64,000 nt of DNA from Myxococcales bacterium (GTDB lineage Bacteria; Myxococcota_A; Polyangia; Polyangiales; Ga0077539). Positions 34,817 to 43,592 of the stretch are shown here, one piece after another. Position 1 is the stretch's first letter, and each line of letters begins with the position of its first letter. The notes beneath the pieces were generated by a model. The model was not told the origin of the DNA. It saw nothing but the letters and a program-made list of their open reading frames with translations, and made no database searches. The translations under genes were made by a program, and so were the position numbers. Where the stretch lies: NCBI GenBank assembly GCA_016792845.1, contig JAEUKH010000035.1:61376-125375 (forward strand), given 5' to 3'.

Positions 34817-36451
34817 GTGAAGTTTACCGACCTCGACCTTCGCGAGCTGCTCGACATGGGGCCTCGCGGGGGTGTGATCCGATTCGCAGGCGAGCGTGTC
34901 ATCTTGATGGACGCTGTGGCCCTCGGGCTCCTGCGGCGCGAGCTCATCGACACCATCGGCCTCGCGGGGGCCCGGGGCGTGATGATGCGCTTCGGCTTCG
35001 CCCACGGGTGGCGCGCGGCCGAGACCTTGAAGCGCGCCTTCCCGTGGGACAGCGCCCGCGAGTGGCAGCTCGCCGGGGGCAGGCTCCACATGCTCTCGGG
35101 TCACGTCGTCTTCGAGCCCGTGCCCCACCACGACGGCCGCGATGCGCCCTTCGCCGAGGGCATCTGGCGAGACAGCTACGAGGCGCAGCAGCACCTCCAT
35201 CACGTAGGCCTGAGCGACGAGCCGGTGTGCTGGAGCCTCACGGGCTTCGCCAGCGGGTACCTCTCGGCCGCCAACGGGCGCGAGATCTACTGCCGCGAGA
35301 CCCGCTGCGTGGCCAAGGGTGACCCCCACTGCGAGCTCGTCGGAATGCCCCGCGAGGCCTGGGGCGACGAGCTCGCCGACGAGCTCGCGCTCTACTCCGA
35401 GCGCTGCCTCCAGGCGAGCCTCCGCACGGTGACCCTCGCCATCGAGAAGGCCGAGCGCACCCTCAAGGCGCGGCGCCGCGAGCTTGCGTCGATGGCCGAC
35501 GACGACGAGGTGGCCCCAGGCATCATCGCCCGGAGCGAGGCCATGCGCCGGGTGGTCGACCTCGCCCGGAGGGTCGCCGCGGTCGACGCCACGGCCCTCG
35601 TGACCGGCGAGAGCGGCGTCGGCAAAGAGCGCATCGCGCAGCTGATTCATCAAGAGTCGCCGCGTCGCGCCGAGCCCTTCGTGGCCGTCAACTGCGGCGC
35701 CGTGAGCGAGACCCTGCTAGAGAGCGAGCTCTTCGGCCACGCCCGCGGGAGCTTCACCGGCGCCCACACCGACCGCGCGGGCCTCTTCGAGGGCGCCCAC
35801 GGCGGCACGCTCTTTCTCGACGAGGTGGGCGAGCTCACCCCGGCCATGCAGGTGAAACTTCTGAGGGTCTTGCAAGAGCGAGAGATCAGAAGGGTGGGCG
35901 AGACCCGGGCCCGGAGCGTCGACGTGCGGGTGGTCGCGGCCACGCACCGAAACCTCGCCGACGAGGTCGCCGCGGGGCGCTTTCGGCAAGATCTGTATTA
36001 CCGACTCCGGGTCGTCGAGGTGCTCATCCCGGCGCTGCGCCACCGCAAAGACGACGTGCTCCCGCTGGCGCGCACGAGCCTCGATCGGCACGCCCGGCGC
36101 TTCGGGCGCGAGCTCAAGGGCTTCACCCCCGAGGCCGCCGACCAGCTCCTGCGCTACGACTGGCCCGGCAACGTGCGCGAGCTCGAGAACGCCACCGAGC
36201 GCGCCGCGGTGCTCGCCGACCGCGACCGAGTCGAGCTCCGCGATTTGCCCGAAGAGGTGCGCAGCACCGCGGCCCCGGTGGCGCTGCCCTCTGGGGCTGT
36301 CAAACCCCTCCGAGACATCGAGCGCGAGTACATCCTCGCGTCGCTCGCGCGCAACGCCGGCAACCAGTCGCGCACGGCCCATCAGCTCGGCATCGGCACC
36401 GCCACCCTCTACCGTAAACTCCGTGAATACGACCGCGAGAACCGATCATGA
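34817..36451 (+). CDS. sigma-54-dependent activator with XylR-N/V4R sensor
   Basis: 544 aa from GTG. Residues 1-190 are an activator-of-aromatic-catabolism sensor plus V4R domain (LTGFASGYLSAANGREIYC, then ETRCVAKGDPHCEL with three cysteines). The AAA+ domain has Walker A GESGVGKE (about 264-271), a GSFTGA loop (GAFTGA with Ser in place of Ala, a known working variant), Walker B GGTLFLDEVGE and the R-finger region. A Fis-type helix-turn-helix lies at the C-terminus (NQSRTAHQLGIGTATLYRKLREY). It should sense a small hydrophobic ligand through V4R and activate sigma-54 promoters. It is coupled to an alpha/beta hydrolase (ATGA overlap). Confidence 0.93.
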   Translation: MKFTDLDLRELLDMGPRGGVIRFAGERVILMDAVALGLLRRELIDTIGLAGARGVMMRFGFAHGWRAAETLKRAFPWDSAREWQLAGGRLHMLSGHVVFEPVPHHDGRDAPFAEGIWRDSYEAQQHLHHVGLSDEPVCWSLTGFASGYLSAANGREIYCRETRCVAKGDPHCELVGMPREAWGDELADELALYSERCLQASLRTVTLAIEKAERTLKARRRELASMADDDEVAPGIIARSEAMRRVVDLARRVAAVDATALVTGESGVGKERIAQLIHQESPRRAEPFVAVNCGAVSETLLESELFGHARGSFTGAHTDRAGLFEGAHGGTLFLDEVGELTPAMQVKLLRVLQEREIRRVGETRARSVDVRVVAATHRNLADEVAAGRFRQDLYYRLRVVEVLIPALRHRKDDVLPLARTSLDRHARRFGRELKGFTPEAADQLLRYDWPGNVRELENATERAAVLADRDRVELRDLPEEVRSTAAPVALPSGAVKPLRDIEREYILASLARNAGNQSRTAHQLGIGTATLYRKLREYDRENRS

Positions 36452-37347
36452 ACGCGCCCGCCCCCGCCTCGCTGACCGACCAGTTTATCGACCTCGACGG
36501 GCCGCTCAGGGTCATCGACCACGGCGGCGAGGGGCCCACGGCGGTGCTCGTCCACGGGCTCGGCGGATCGAGCGAGAACTGGCTCGCGCTGGTCACCCCG
36601 CTCAAGGCACAACACCGTGTATTCACACTTGATTTGCCTGGCTTCGGCCTGAGCCCGCCGGGCGCCCGTCGCACCGAGGTCGGGCACTACGCGCGGCTCG
36701 TCGCGCGGCTCATCGCGCGGCTCCCCGGCGGCCGGGCCACGGTGTTCGGCAACTCGATGGGCGGCATGATCGCGGTCTTGACCGCGGCCCTCGCCCCCGC
36801 GGCGGTCGACGCGGCGGTGCTGCTCAACCCCGCGGTGCCGAATTTCTCGCTGCGCCACCTCGACCCCAAGGTCGCCTCGGTCTTCGCCCTCTACGCCGTG
36901 CCAGGCGTGGGCGAGTGGTTCACCGCCCGCGCCGCCCGCACGACCCCGCCCGAAGAGGCCCTCGCGTGGTTTCTCAAGCTCTGCGGTCTTGAGCCCACTG
37001 CGCTGCCGCCCGAGCTTTGGGCCCAGCACCTCCAGGTCGCGAAGATCCGCCGCGGGTACCCTTGGGCCAACCCCTCGTTTCTCCGGGCGACGCGCTCGAT
37101 CTTGCGGCTCAACACCTGGCCCTGGGCCCTCCTGCGCGAGGCCCACGCGGTGACCGCCCCGGTGCTCCTCTTGCACGGCGGACGCGACCGCCTCGTGCCC
37201 GTCGAGAGCGCCCGCGAGATGGCCCGCCGCCTCCCCGCGTGGCGCTACGTCGAGCTCGCGCCGCTCGGGCACACGCCCATGCTCGAAGCCCCTGAGACGG
37301 TGATCGCCCACTACGACGCGTGGCGGCGCGGCCTCGACATTCGTTGA
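36448..37347 (+). CDS. alpha/beta hydrolase
   Basis: 299 aa, overlapping the activator stop by 4 bp. The oxyanion region is HGLGGSSENW, the nucleophile elbow GNSMGG with Ser103, the acid in GGRDRLVP and the His in LGHTPMLE. It is the size and order of a soluble esterase/lipase or ring-cleavage-product hydrolase with a helical cap. The coupling with a V4R-type sigma-54 activator suggests it acts on, or produces, the ligand that the activator senses; that is inference. Confidence 0.88.
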   Translation: MNAPAPASLTDQFIDLDGPLRVIDHGGEGPTAVLVHGLGGSSENWLALVTPLKAQHRVFTLDLPGFGLSPPGARRTEVGHYARLVARLIARLPGGRATVFGNSMGGMIAVLTAALAPAAVDAAVLLNPAVPNFSLRHLDPKVASVFALYAVPGVGEWFTARAARTTPPEEALAWFLKLCGLEPTALPPELWAQHLQVAKIRRGYPWANPSFLRATRSILRLNTWPWALLREAHAVTAPVLLLHGGRDRLVPVESAREMARRLPAWRYVELAPLGHTPMLEAPETVIAHYDAWRRGLDIR

Positions 37348-37416
37348 AGGTGTGCGAGCGGGGCGGCTTTGCGGCGTGGCGCGGGGCGGGGCTGTGATAG
37401 CGTCTCGGGCGCCGCG

Positions 37417-40400
37417 ATGTTTGATCCTGCCCTGATTCCGCTGGTCAAGCGCCTCGATCAAGACCCCGACGACGCAGAGGCCCTCGAAGGGCTCTGGCAG
37501 CAGCTCGACGCGAAGGGCGACCATCAGACCCTCGCCGTGCTCGCCGAGAAGGTCGCCGCGCGCCGCCGAGACCCGGCCCGCAGCGCAGAGCTCCTCGCCC
37601 GCGCGGGGCAACTGTGGGCCCGCGTTCTGCGCCGCGACGACAAGGCCGCCGCGATCTTTCAGCAGGTGCTGGCCGTCGACAGCCGTCAGCTCACGGCCCT
37701 CGCGGGCATGGCCGGCATCTGGCGCCGCGCGGGCCGCCTCGAACAGGCCGCCGCAGCGCTCGAGAAGGTCTTGCCCTTGACCACCGAGGGCGCCCGCCGG
37801 GCCGAGCTCCTCGAAGAGGTCGCCGAGCTCCGCGCCGCCCGGGGCGACACCGACGGCGAGATCGAGGCCCTCCGCGAGTCGGTCGAGCTGCGCGGCGCGA
37901 GCGCGGCCATCGAGTCGCGGCGCACCCTCGCGCGGCTCCTCGTCGCCCGCGCCCGCGCGGCGGGTGACGTGCCCGACGACGACATCTACCCCGACGACGT
38001 CCGAGAGGCCGCGCGGCTCTTGGGGGGTATCGCCCGCGAGGGGGGCACCCGGGCCCAAGATTTCGCCACCGCGGCGCTCCAGCTCTGGCCCGGCGAGGAG
38101 CAAGCCTACCGCGTGGCGGCCTCGGCGGCGTCGATGCGGCACGTCGAGCTCACCACCCTTCGCATTCGCTTCCTCGCGGCGAACCCCGAGAGCCCTGACG
38201 CCTCGCGGGTGCGGGGCGAGCTCGCCGAATCGTACGTCGCGGTGGGCCGCACCGAAGACGCGGTGGCGGTGCTCCTCGCGGCCGCCGACCAAGACCCCGA
38301 GGCGTCGCGACGGCTCGAAAAGATCTACGAGCGCGCAGGGCGGCACAAAGACCTCGCCCAGCTCCTCGACGCCCAAGCCCGCGACGAAGACCCCGCCGTG
38401 CGCGTGGTCTCGCTGCGGCGACGCGCCAAGGCCCACCGCCTCGCGGGCAACAAGGCCCGCTACCTGGAGCTGCAACGGGGCGTGCTCGACATCGTGCCCG
38501 ACGACGCCGACGCGCTCAGCGAGATCGAGCGAGACTGTCGGCTCCAGGGGCACCTCGACGAGCTCACCGAGCGGCTCCGAAACGCCGCGCAACAAGGCAC
38601 CGCGCCCCGGGCCCAGCGGTACCGATGGTGGCGCGAGGTGGCCATGCTGAGCGAGCGCCACCTTCAGAACATCGACGAGGCCACCGAGGCGTGGTGCGAG
38701 GCCCTCGTGCTCGCCGACGACGACGCGTCGCGCGAAGAGAGCGAGAGCGCCATCACCCGACTCCTCGAGCGCGGCAACCGATGGGACGAGCTCCTCCAGC
38801 GCCTCGAACGTCAGGCACGCGAGGGCGGCAGCACCGACGCGCGGCGCGCCCGCTGGATGCGCTGGCTCACCCTTCACCGTCAGCATCGCCCCGACCCGCG
38901 GGCAGAAGCCCAAGCCCTGGCCTCACTCTGGCGCGAGCTCCCTGACGACGACGAGATCGCCCTCGGGCTCCTCGACGCGCGCCGCCGCAGCGGCGACCTC
39001 CAGGGCGTCTCTGAGGTGCTGAACGCGCGGGTCAAGCAAGCGGCCGCGCTCAGCCCCGCGGTGCAAGCCTCGCGTTGGGCCCAACTCGCCGCACACTTGG
39101 AGCAGGTCGCAGACCCCGACGACGCGCTCGAAGCGTGGCACACCGCGCGCGCCCTCGACCCCTCTCAGGCCATGGCCTGGCTCGCCGAAGAGCGCCTCCT
39201 CGAAGCGCTCGGGCGCACCCGGAGCCTCCTCCAGGTGCTTCGCGCCCACGCGGCCCACCCCACCGCCGCGGGGCGCAACCCGGGGCCCCTCTACGCCCAG
39301 GCCGCCCAGACGGCGTACGGGCTTCAAGAAGACACCGCCGCGGCCGAGCTCGCCGAGATCGCCCTGCGCTTCGCGCCCGACGACGACGAGATGCGGGGGC
39401 TCCTTGAGTCGATCCGCGGCCCGCGCACAGGCCCCCTCGACGCGGCGGCCAAGGCCGACCCAGACCCGCCCGAGACGGCCCCCGCGGCCGAGGTCGAAGC
39501 GCCTCACGAGGCCGCCGCGGCCCGCGACGGCGCCGTCGAAGATGAAGAGGGTCCGCCCACCGCTGCGGTCGATTTGAGAGAGGCCCTCGCGGCCCTCGAA
39601 GCGCAAGGGCCCGCTGCCCCGAGCGACGACGACGAGACCGGCGACCCCACCGGAGTCTTCTCGTCGGCGATGCTCGATTCGCTCGAATCCGAGGCGGGCG
39701 CCCAAGACCCGAAAGAGACCACGGGCGAGCTCGAGACCTTCGGAGACTCGGTCGACGGCGCGCCCGGCACCCCCGAGGCGACCCCGCGCTTTGACAGCCT
39801 CGACGAGACGCTCCTCGCGTCTGAGCACGAGACCGCCGAGGCCCCCGCGGGCATCGCCCCTCACAGCGTGCCGCCGCCCTCAGAGCCCGACGACGACGAC
39901 CCGCCCGCGCCCGCCCAGGCGACCATCACCGGCGACATCGCCGCCGACGATGTTGACAGTGTCAACATGTTGCGTGCGGTTGAGGCCGACGACGACGAAG
40001 AGGTCGCGCTGGCGCCTGACGATGCGCTCGACGACGCGGTCGAGCTGAGCGACCCGACGCCGCGCCCGCAGGTGGCCGCCCGGGCGCCGCTGCCTGCGCC
40101 GCCGAGGCCGCCCGGTCGGGGGCCGTCGGTGCCGCCGCCGGTGAGCGCCGCCCCGCGTGAGATGCCGCCAGGGAGCGCCGCCCCGACACCGCCCCGACCG
40201 TTGCCGCCCTTGCCGCCGCGGGTGTCGGTTCCGCCCATGGCCGCGCAGAGCGGGAGCACCCTCCCCGCGATCGTCGCGCCCCCCGCCCCGCCCGTGCGCC
40301 CGAGCGTGCCCGCCCCCGTCGCAGCGCCGCCGCCGCCCCCTGCGCCGCCACCTGCGCCGCCACCAGCGCCGCCCCCACCCCCGCCGCCCCCACCCGCGCC

Positions 40401-41448
40401 GCCGATCGCGACGTCGGTGCCGTCGGTGCCGCCGCCTCCGCTCGCGCCGCCGCCCGTGACGCCGCCCCCGGTCGGCGCGTCGGCGACCGCTAGGCCCACC
40501 ACGGTGCCACCCGCGATGCTGCCTCCGGCGCCCGAGACTGCGGTGACGGGCCCCGCAGTGATCGAGTCGCGGGTGTCTCGCCCGTCGTCCGTTCAGATCG
40601 AGGCCGAACCGTCGATCGTCGTCGATCTTGGGCCAGAGCCCGCCCCCGCAGCGACCGAGCCCAAGCCGCCGCCGTCGATCCGCCCTCCGGCCCCGCCGCG
40701 GGTCGAGGCCGAGCCGTCGATCGTCATCGATCTCGGCGTCGAGACCGAGGCGCCGCCCCCGCGTCCTGCGCCGCCCCCTCCGTCGCCCGCGGCGTCGATC
40801 GCCCCGGTTCGAGCGCCGCCCCCGATGGTCGCGCCCCCTGCGCCCGCGGTTGCGCCGCCGCCGCTCCAGATGGCGCCGCCGGTCGCGGTGCCGCCACCCG
40901 CGCTCCAGATGGCGCCGCCGGTTGTTGCGCCGCCCCTCCAGATGGCGCCCCCGGCCCCGCTCGCCCCGCCGCCGCCGCCGCCGCTCCAGATGGCGCCGCC
41001 GGTTGTCGCGCCGCCGCCGCCGCCGCCGCTCCAGATGGCGCCGCCAGTTGTCGCGCCGCCGCTCCAGATGGCGCCCCCGGCCCCGCTCGCGCCGCCGCCG
41101 CTCCAGATGGCCTCTTCGATGCCCGTCATGGCCGCGCCGCCGCTCCAGATGGCCGCCAGCGCGGCCTCGCCGTCGGGGCCTGCGATTCGCCTCTACGGCG
41201 ACGAGCCTCCGCCCCCGAACAACGACCCCTTCGCGGCGACCCCGGCGTACGCCTCGGAGGCCGTCAGCGACCCCTTCGGAGCCGCTCCATCAGACCCCTT
41301 CGCGCACAGCCATGCGGTCTCTACGCCTCAGCCGCCGCCGGTTTCTGCGCAATCCGCTCCCACCGAAGCGCCGCCTTTGCAGGGGCCTGCGGTGTATCAA
41401 AGAGTGATGTTTGCGTTGCTAGAGCAGTCGCTCGGGCACCGGGTGTAG
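37417..41448 (+). CDS. large TPR/proline-rich protein
   Basis: 1343 aa. Residues 1-680 are helical repeats of TPR/SEL1-like type (AAAIFQQVLAVDSRQLTALAGM; RRAELLEEVAELRAARGD; EAWHTARALDPSQAMAW). The middle (about 690-900) is acidic. From about 900 to 1250 the chain is almost only Pro, Ala and hydrophobics, including eight copies of L-Q-M-A. A short end (QRVMFALLEQSLGHRV) closes it. No signal peptide or helix is seen, so it is probably a cytoplasmic scaffold. Myxobacteria carry similar TPR-plus-Pro-rich proteins linked to motility or polarity (Agm-type), but homology is not proven. The GC-rich repeats could change length easily. Copy 3 of the 19-bp near-palindrome lies inside. Confidence 0.8.
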   Translation: MFDPALIPLVKRLDQDPDDAEALEGLWQQLDAKGDHQTLAVLAEKVAARRRDPARSAELLARAGQLWARVLRRDDKAAAIFQQVLAVDSRQLTALAGMAGIWRRAGRLEQAAAALEKVLPLTTEGARRAELLEEVAELRAARGDTDGEIEALRESVELRGASAAIESRRTLARLLVARARAAGDVPDDDIYPDDVREAARLLGGIAREGGTRAQDFATAALQLWPGEEQAYRVAASAASMRHVELTTLRIRFLAANPESPDASRVRGELAESYVAVGRTEDAVAVLLAAADQDPEASRRLEKIYERAGRHKDLAQLLDAQARDEDPAVRVVSLRRRAKAHRLAGNKARYLELQRGVLDIVPDDADALSEIERDCRLQGHLDELTERLRNAAQQGTAPRAQRYRWWREVAMLSERHLQNIDEATEAWCEALVLADDDASREESESAITRLLERGNRWDELLQRLERQAREGGSTDARRARWMRWLTLHRQHRPDPRAEAQALASLWRELPDDDEIALGLLDARRRSGDLQGVSEVLNARVKQAAALSPAVQASRWAQLAAHLEQVADPDDALEAWHTARALDPSQAMAWLAEERLLEALGRTRSLLQVLRAHAAHPTAAGRNPGPLYAQAAQTAYGLQEDTAAAELAEIALRFAPDDDEMRGLLESIRGPRTGPLDAAAKADPDPPETAPAAEVEAPHEAAAARDGAVEDEEGPPTAAVDLREALAALEAQGPAAPSDDDETGDPTGVFSSAMLDSLESEAGAQDPKETTGELETFGDSVDGAPGTPEATPRFDSLDETLLASEHETAEAPAGIAPHSVPPPSEPDDDDPPAPAQATITGDIAADDVDSVNMLRAVEADDDEEVALAPDDALDDAVELSDPTPRPQVAARAPLPAPPRPPGRGPSVPPPVSAAPREMPPGSAAPTPPRPLPPLPPRVSVPPMAAQSGSTLPAIVAPPAPPVRPSVPAPVAAPPPPPAPPPAPPPAPPPPPPPPPAPPIATSVPSVPPPPLAPPPVTPPPVGASATARPTTVPPAMLPPAPETAVTGPAVIESRVSRPSSVQIEAEPSIVVDLGPEPAPAATEPKPPPSIRPPAPPRVEAEPSIVIDLGVETEAPPPRPAPPPPSPAASIAPVRAPPPMVAPPAPAVAPPPLQMAPPVAVPPPALQMAPPVVAPPLQMAPPAPLAPPPPPPLQMAPPVVAPPPPPPLQMAPPVVAPPLQMAPPAPLAPPPLQMASSMPVMAAPPLQMAASAASPSGPAIRLYGDEPPPPNNDPFAATPAYASEAVSDPFGAAPSDPFAHSHAVSTPQPPPVSAQSAPTEAPPLQGPAVYQRVMFALLEQSLGHRV
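39950..39968. repeat. 19-bp palindrome, copy 3 (perfect)
   Basis: ATGTTGACAGTGTCAACAT: a perfect palindrome around a central base, inside the TPR gene, where it encodes D-V-D-S-V-N-M. Confidence 0.8.
40864..41155 (+). repeat. coding tandem repeat, eight CTCCAGATGGC units
   Basis: Eight identical 11-mers CTCCAGATGGC (encoding L-Q-M-A) sit in Pro/Ala-rich spacers of 33-48 bp. Two longer units (about 105-110 bp, with the same order APPLQMAPPAPL) are almost identical. This suggests recent expansion by slippage or unequal exchange. Confidence 0.8.
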
Positions 41449-41646
41449 GCGCAGGCCCGACGTCGCCCCAGGGCCGGCCACCGGGTCACCCTGGGTGCGC
41501 ATTTTTCACCGAGATTTCTCGTGCTTTGGCGAGATGACAGCGGGTGCTGAGCGTGCGAGGGTGGCCTCTCCCCCCGACGGGGCGCAGCGGCCTCTGCCGC
41601 GCCGCCGCACAGGGCCTTCAAACCCTCGCGAAGAGAGCATTCGCCG
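41449..41646. other. 198-bp intergenic region
   Basis: Between the TPR gene and the next same-strand gene. It has a modestly AT-rich spot around 41500-41530 (CATTTTTCACCGAGATTTC) that may include a promoter. Nothing else is recognised. Confidence 0.35.
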
Positions 41647-42516
41647 ATGCGACGAGACGCACGCCTGGCCGCTTCGATCACCGCCGTCACGTTGCTGCTG
41701 CCCCTGTCGAGCGCCTTCGCTCAGCGGAGCGCCGAGGCCCAGGCGACCTCGCCGGTGGCGCGCATGCTCCTCACCGCGCCCGACCCCCGAACCCGCGCCC
41801 AGGCCGCGCTGACGTTGGGGCGGTTGCGCCCTCCTGACGCGCGCGGCGCCCTTGAGACGGCCCTGGGCGACCGGGTCGCGGTGGTGCGCGCGGCGGCGGC
41901 CTCGACCCTGGGTGAGCTCGGCGACGGCGCCGCGGTGGCGGCCCTCGAAGGTCGGCGCGGCGACCCTGACGTCAACGTTCGGGGCGCCATCGAGCGAGCC
42001 CTCGGGCGTCTCGGCGCGGCCGCGGCGGGGGGCGCGACGGCGGCGCCGACGCCCGCTCCGGTCGACTTGAACCGCGCGCGCTTTGTCGTGGCGCCGGGCG
42101 ATCTTCAAGATCACACCCGCGCCAACGGGCACCACCTCGACACGGTCTCGCGCTCGATCGTGGCGGCGCTCACGGGTCGAGAGGGGCTCGCGGTGTTGGC
42201 CTCGCTGCCCTTGCCCTCAGCGGCGGTGGCCCGGGTGCGGCGGGGCCTCTTGCGGGCCTACGCCCTCGACGGCGGCCTCGCGCGGGTCGAGCGCCGCGAC
42301 GGGGGCGAGGGCCAGTCGGTGCGGGCCGAGGTCAATTTCGCCATCGTGGCGCTGCCCCAGCGGGCCATCGTCGGCATGATCTCGGGGGCCGCCACGGCGC
42401 GCGGCACGGCGCTCACCGAGGCGTCGCAGCGGCACCTCGAAGGGGTCGCGGTCGAGGGCGCGGTGCGCGGCGCATTGCGCGATTTCGAGCAGAACCTCCC
42501 GCGCGCGTTGCACTGA
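41647..42516 (+). CDS. secreted HEAT-repeat-like protein
   Basis: 289 aa. The signal peptide ends near AFAQ (residue 26). Residues 38-125 are two or three HEAT/PBS-lyase repeats (ARMLLTAPDPRTRAQAALTLGRLRPPDARGALETAL; VRAAAASTLGELGD; DVNVRGAIERALGRLG). The C-terminal 150 residues have a different alpha/beta look (VVAPGDLQDHTRANGHHLDTVSRSI; RAEVNFAIVALPQRAIVGMISG). It probably acts in protein interaction in the periplasm. The function is unknown. Confidence 0.7.
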   Translation: MRRDARLAASITAVTLLLPLSSAFAQRSAEAQATSPVARMLLTAPDPRTRAQAALTLGRLRPPDARGALETALGDRVAVVRAAAASTLGELGDGAAVAALEGRRGDPDVNVRGAIERALGRLGAAAAGGATAAPTPAPVDLNRARFVVAPGDLQDHTRANGHHLDTVSRSIVAALTGREGLAVLASLPLPSAAVARVRRGLLRAYALDGGLARVERRDGGEGQSVRAEVNFAIVALPQRAIVGMISGAATARGTALTEASQRHLEGVAVEGAVRGALRDFEQNLPRALH

Positions 42517-42607
42517 ATCGGCTGAGGGCCCCTAGACGAGGGCGCGATCGGTCTTAGGGTACCGTCTCGGCGCGCCGTGACGCGGCGCCCGGTTTGGAGG
42601 CCGAATC

Positions 42608-43543
42608 ATGTCGACGCTCGTTTCTCGTTCACAATCGTCTCGCCGTCTGGGCGCCTCGGTTGCCCTCGCGGCCGCGGTGTTTGCGGGCTCGTTGAGCGCC
42701 GAAGCCGGGGTGCTCCAGCTCCGCGACAGCGCTGACATTCTCACCCCCGCCGACGAGCAGGGCTTGCGCGCCGCGGCTGACCGTTACCCCTTCGACGTGC
42801 GGGTGCTCAGCGACACCCGCTTCGACGACCGCGGCAGCTTCGATCGCTTCGTGGGCGCTCAGGTCGCGTCACCCAACATGGTGGTCGTGGGCATCGACCC
42901 CGTTCACCATCGAACCTCGGTGCATTTTGGCACCGGGGCGCGCATCGCGTCGCAGCACTTTCGCGCGATCGAAGACGCGGGCGACCCGTTCTTCAGGCAG
43001 GCCCAGTGGCGGGCGGGGGTCGACGCGATCTTGACCCAGGCCAGCGTCCGGGTGGGCACCGCGTCGGGCACGGCCCGGGGCGCCGCGAGCGGGGGCTTCC
43101 CCTGGGGGTTGGTGATCTTCGGGCTGGTGGGCGTGGGCGTGGTGGCCCTGGTCGTGCGGGCCGCGCGGCGACGCGCTGAGGGCCCCGCGTACGGGGGCGG
43201 CTACGAAGACCCCTACCGCACCCCGAACGCGCCCTACGGGGGCGGCTACGGGCCTGGGTACGGGCCTGGGTACGGCCCCGCTCCGGGCTACGGCTACCCG
43301 CCTGGGCAGGGCGCGGGGGTGGGCACGGTGGTAGGCGCTGGGCTCGCGGGCGCGGCGCTCGGCGGCATCGCGGGCTACGCCCTCGGGCGTGACCACGACC
43401 ACGGGGCGAGCCACCACGGCGACGCCTCGGGCGCGGGCTTCTACGACGGCGGGCAAGACAACTTCGACGCCGGCGGCAGCAGCTCGGGTTGGGACGGCGG
43501 CGGCGGCGACTTCGGCGGCGGCGACGGCGGCGGCGATTGGTGA
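42608..43543 (+). CDS. TPM-domain protein with glycine-rich tail
   Basis: 311 aa; GGAGG lies 7-8 bases before the ATG. It has a signal peptide (to about residue 33), then a TPM-like domain (LRDSADILTPADEQGLRAAADRYPFDVRVL; NMVVVGIDPVHHRTSVHFGTGARI). A helix follows at about 160-182 (GLVIFGLVGVGVVALVV). The cytoplasmic tail is Gly/Tyr-rich (GPGYGPGYGP) and ends in Gly-Asp repeats. It includes a glycine-zipper-like segment (GLAGAALGGIAGYALG). The TPM family is found on the outer face of membranes near stress or photosystem repair systems; its role here is unknown. Confidence 0.78.
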   Translation: MSTLVSRSQSSRRLGASVALAAAVFAGSLSAEAGVLQLRDSADILTPADEQGLRAAADRYPFDVRVLSDTRFDDRGSFDRFVGAQVASPNMVVVGIDPVHHRTSVHFGTGARIASQHFRAIEDAGDPFFRQAQWRAGVDAILTQASVRVGTASGTARGAASGGFPWGLVIFGLVGVGVVALVVRAARRRAEGPAYGGGYEDPYRTPNAPYGGGYGPGYGPGYGPAPGYGYPPGQGAGVGTVVGAGLAGAALGGIAGYALGRDHDHGASHHGDASGAGFYDGGQDNFDAGGSSSGWDGGGGDFGGGDGGGDW

Positions 43544-43592
43544 CCGAGGCTTGACACCGTCTCGCGAGAGGGTGTGGGCTCTCGGCTGACCC

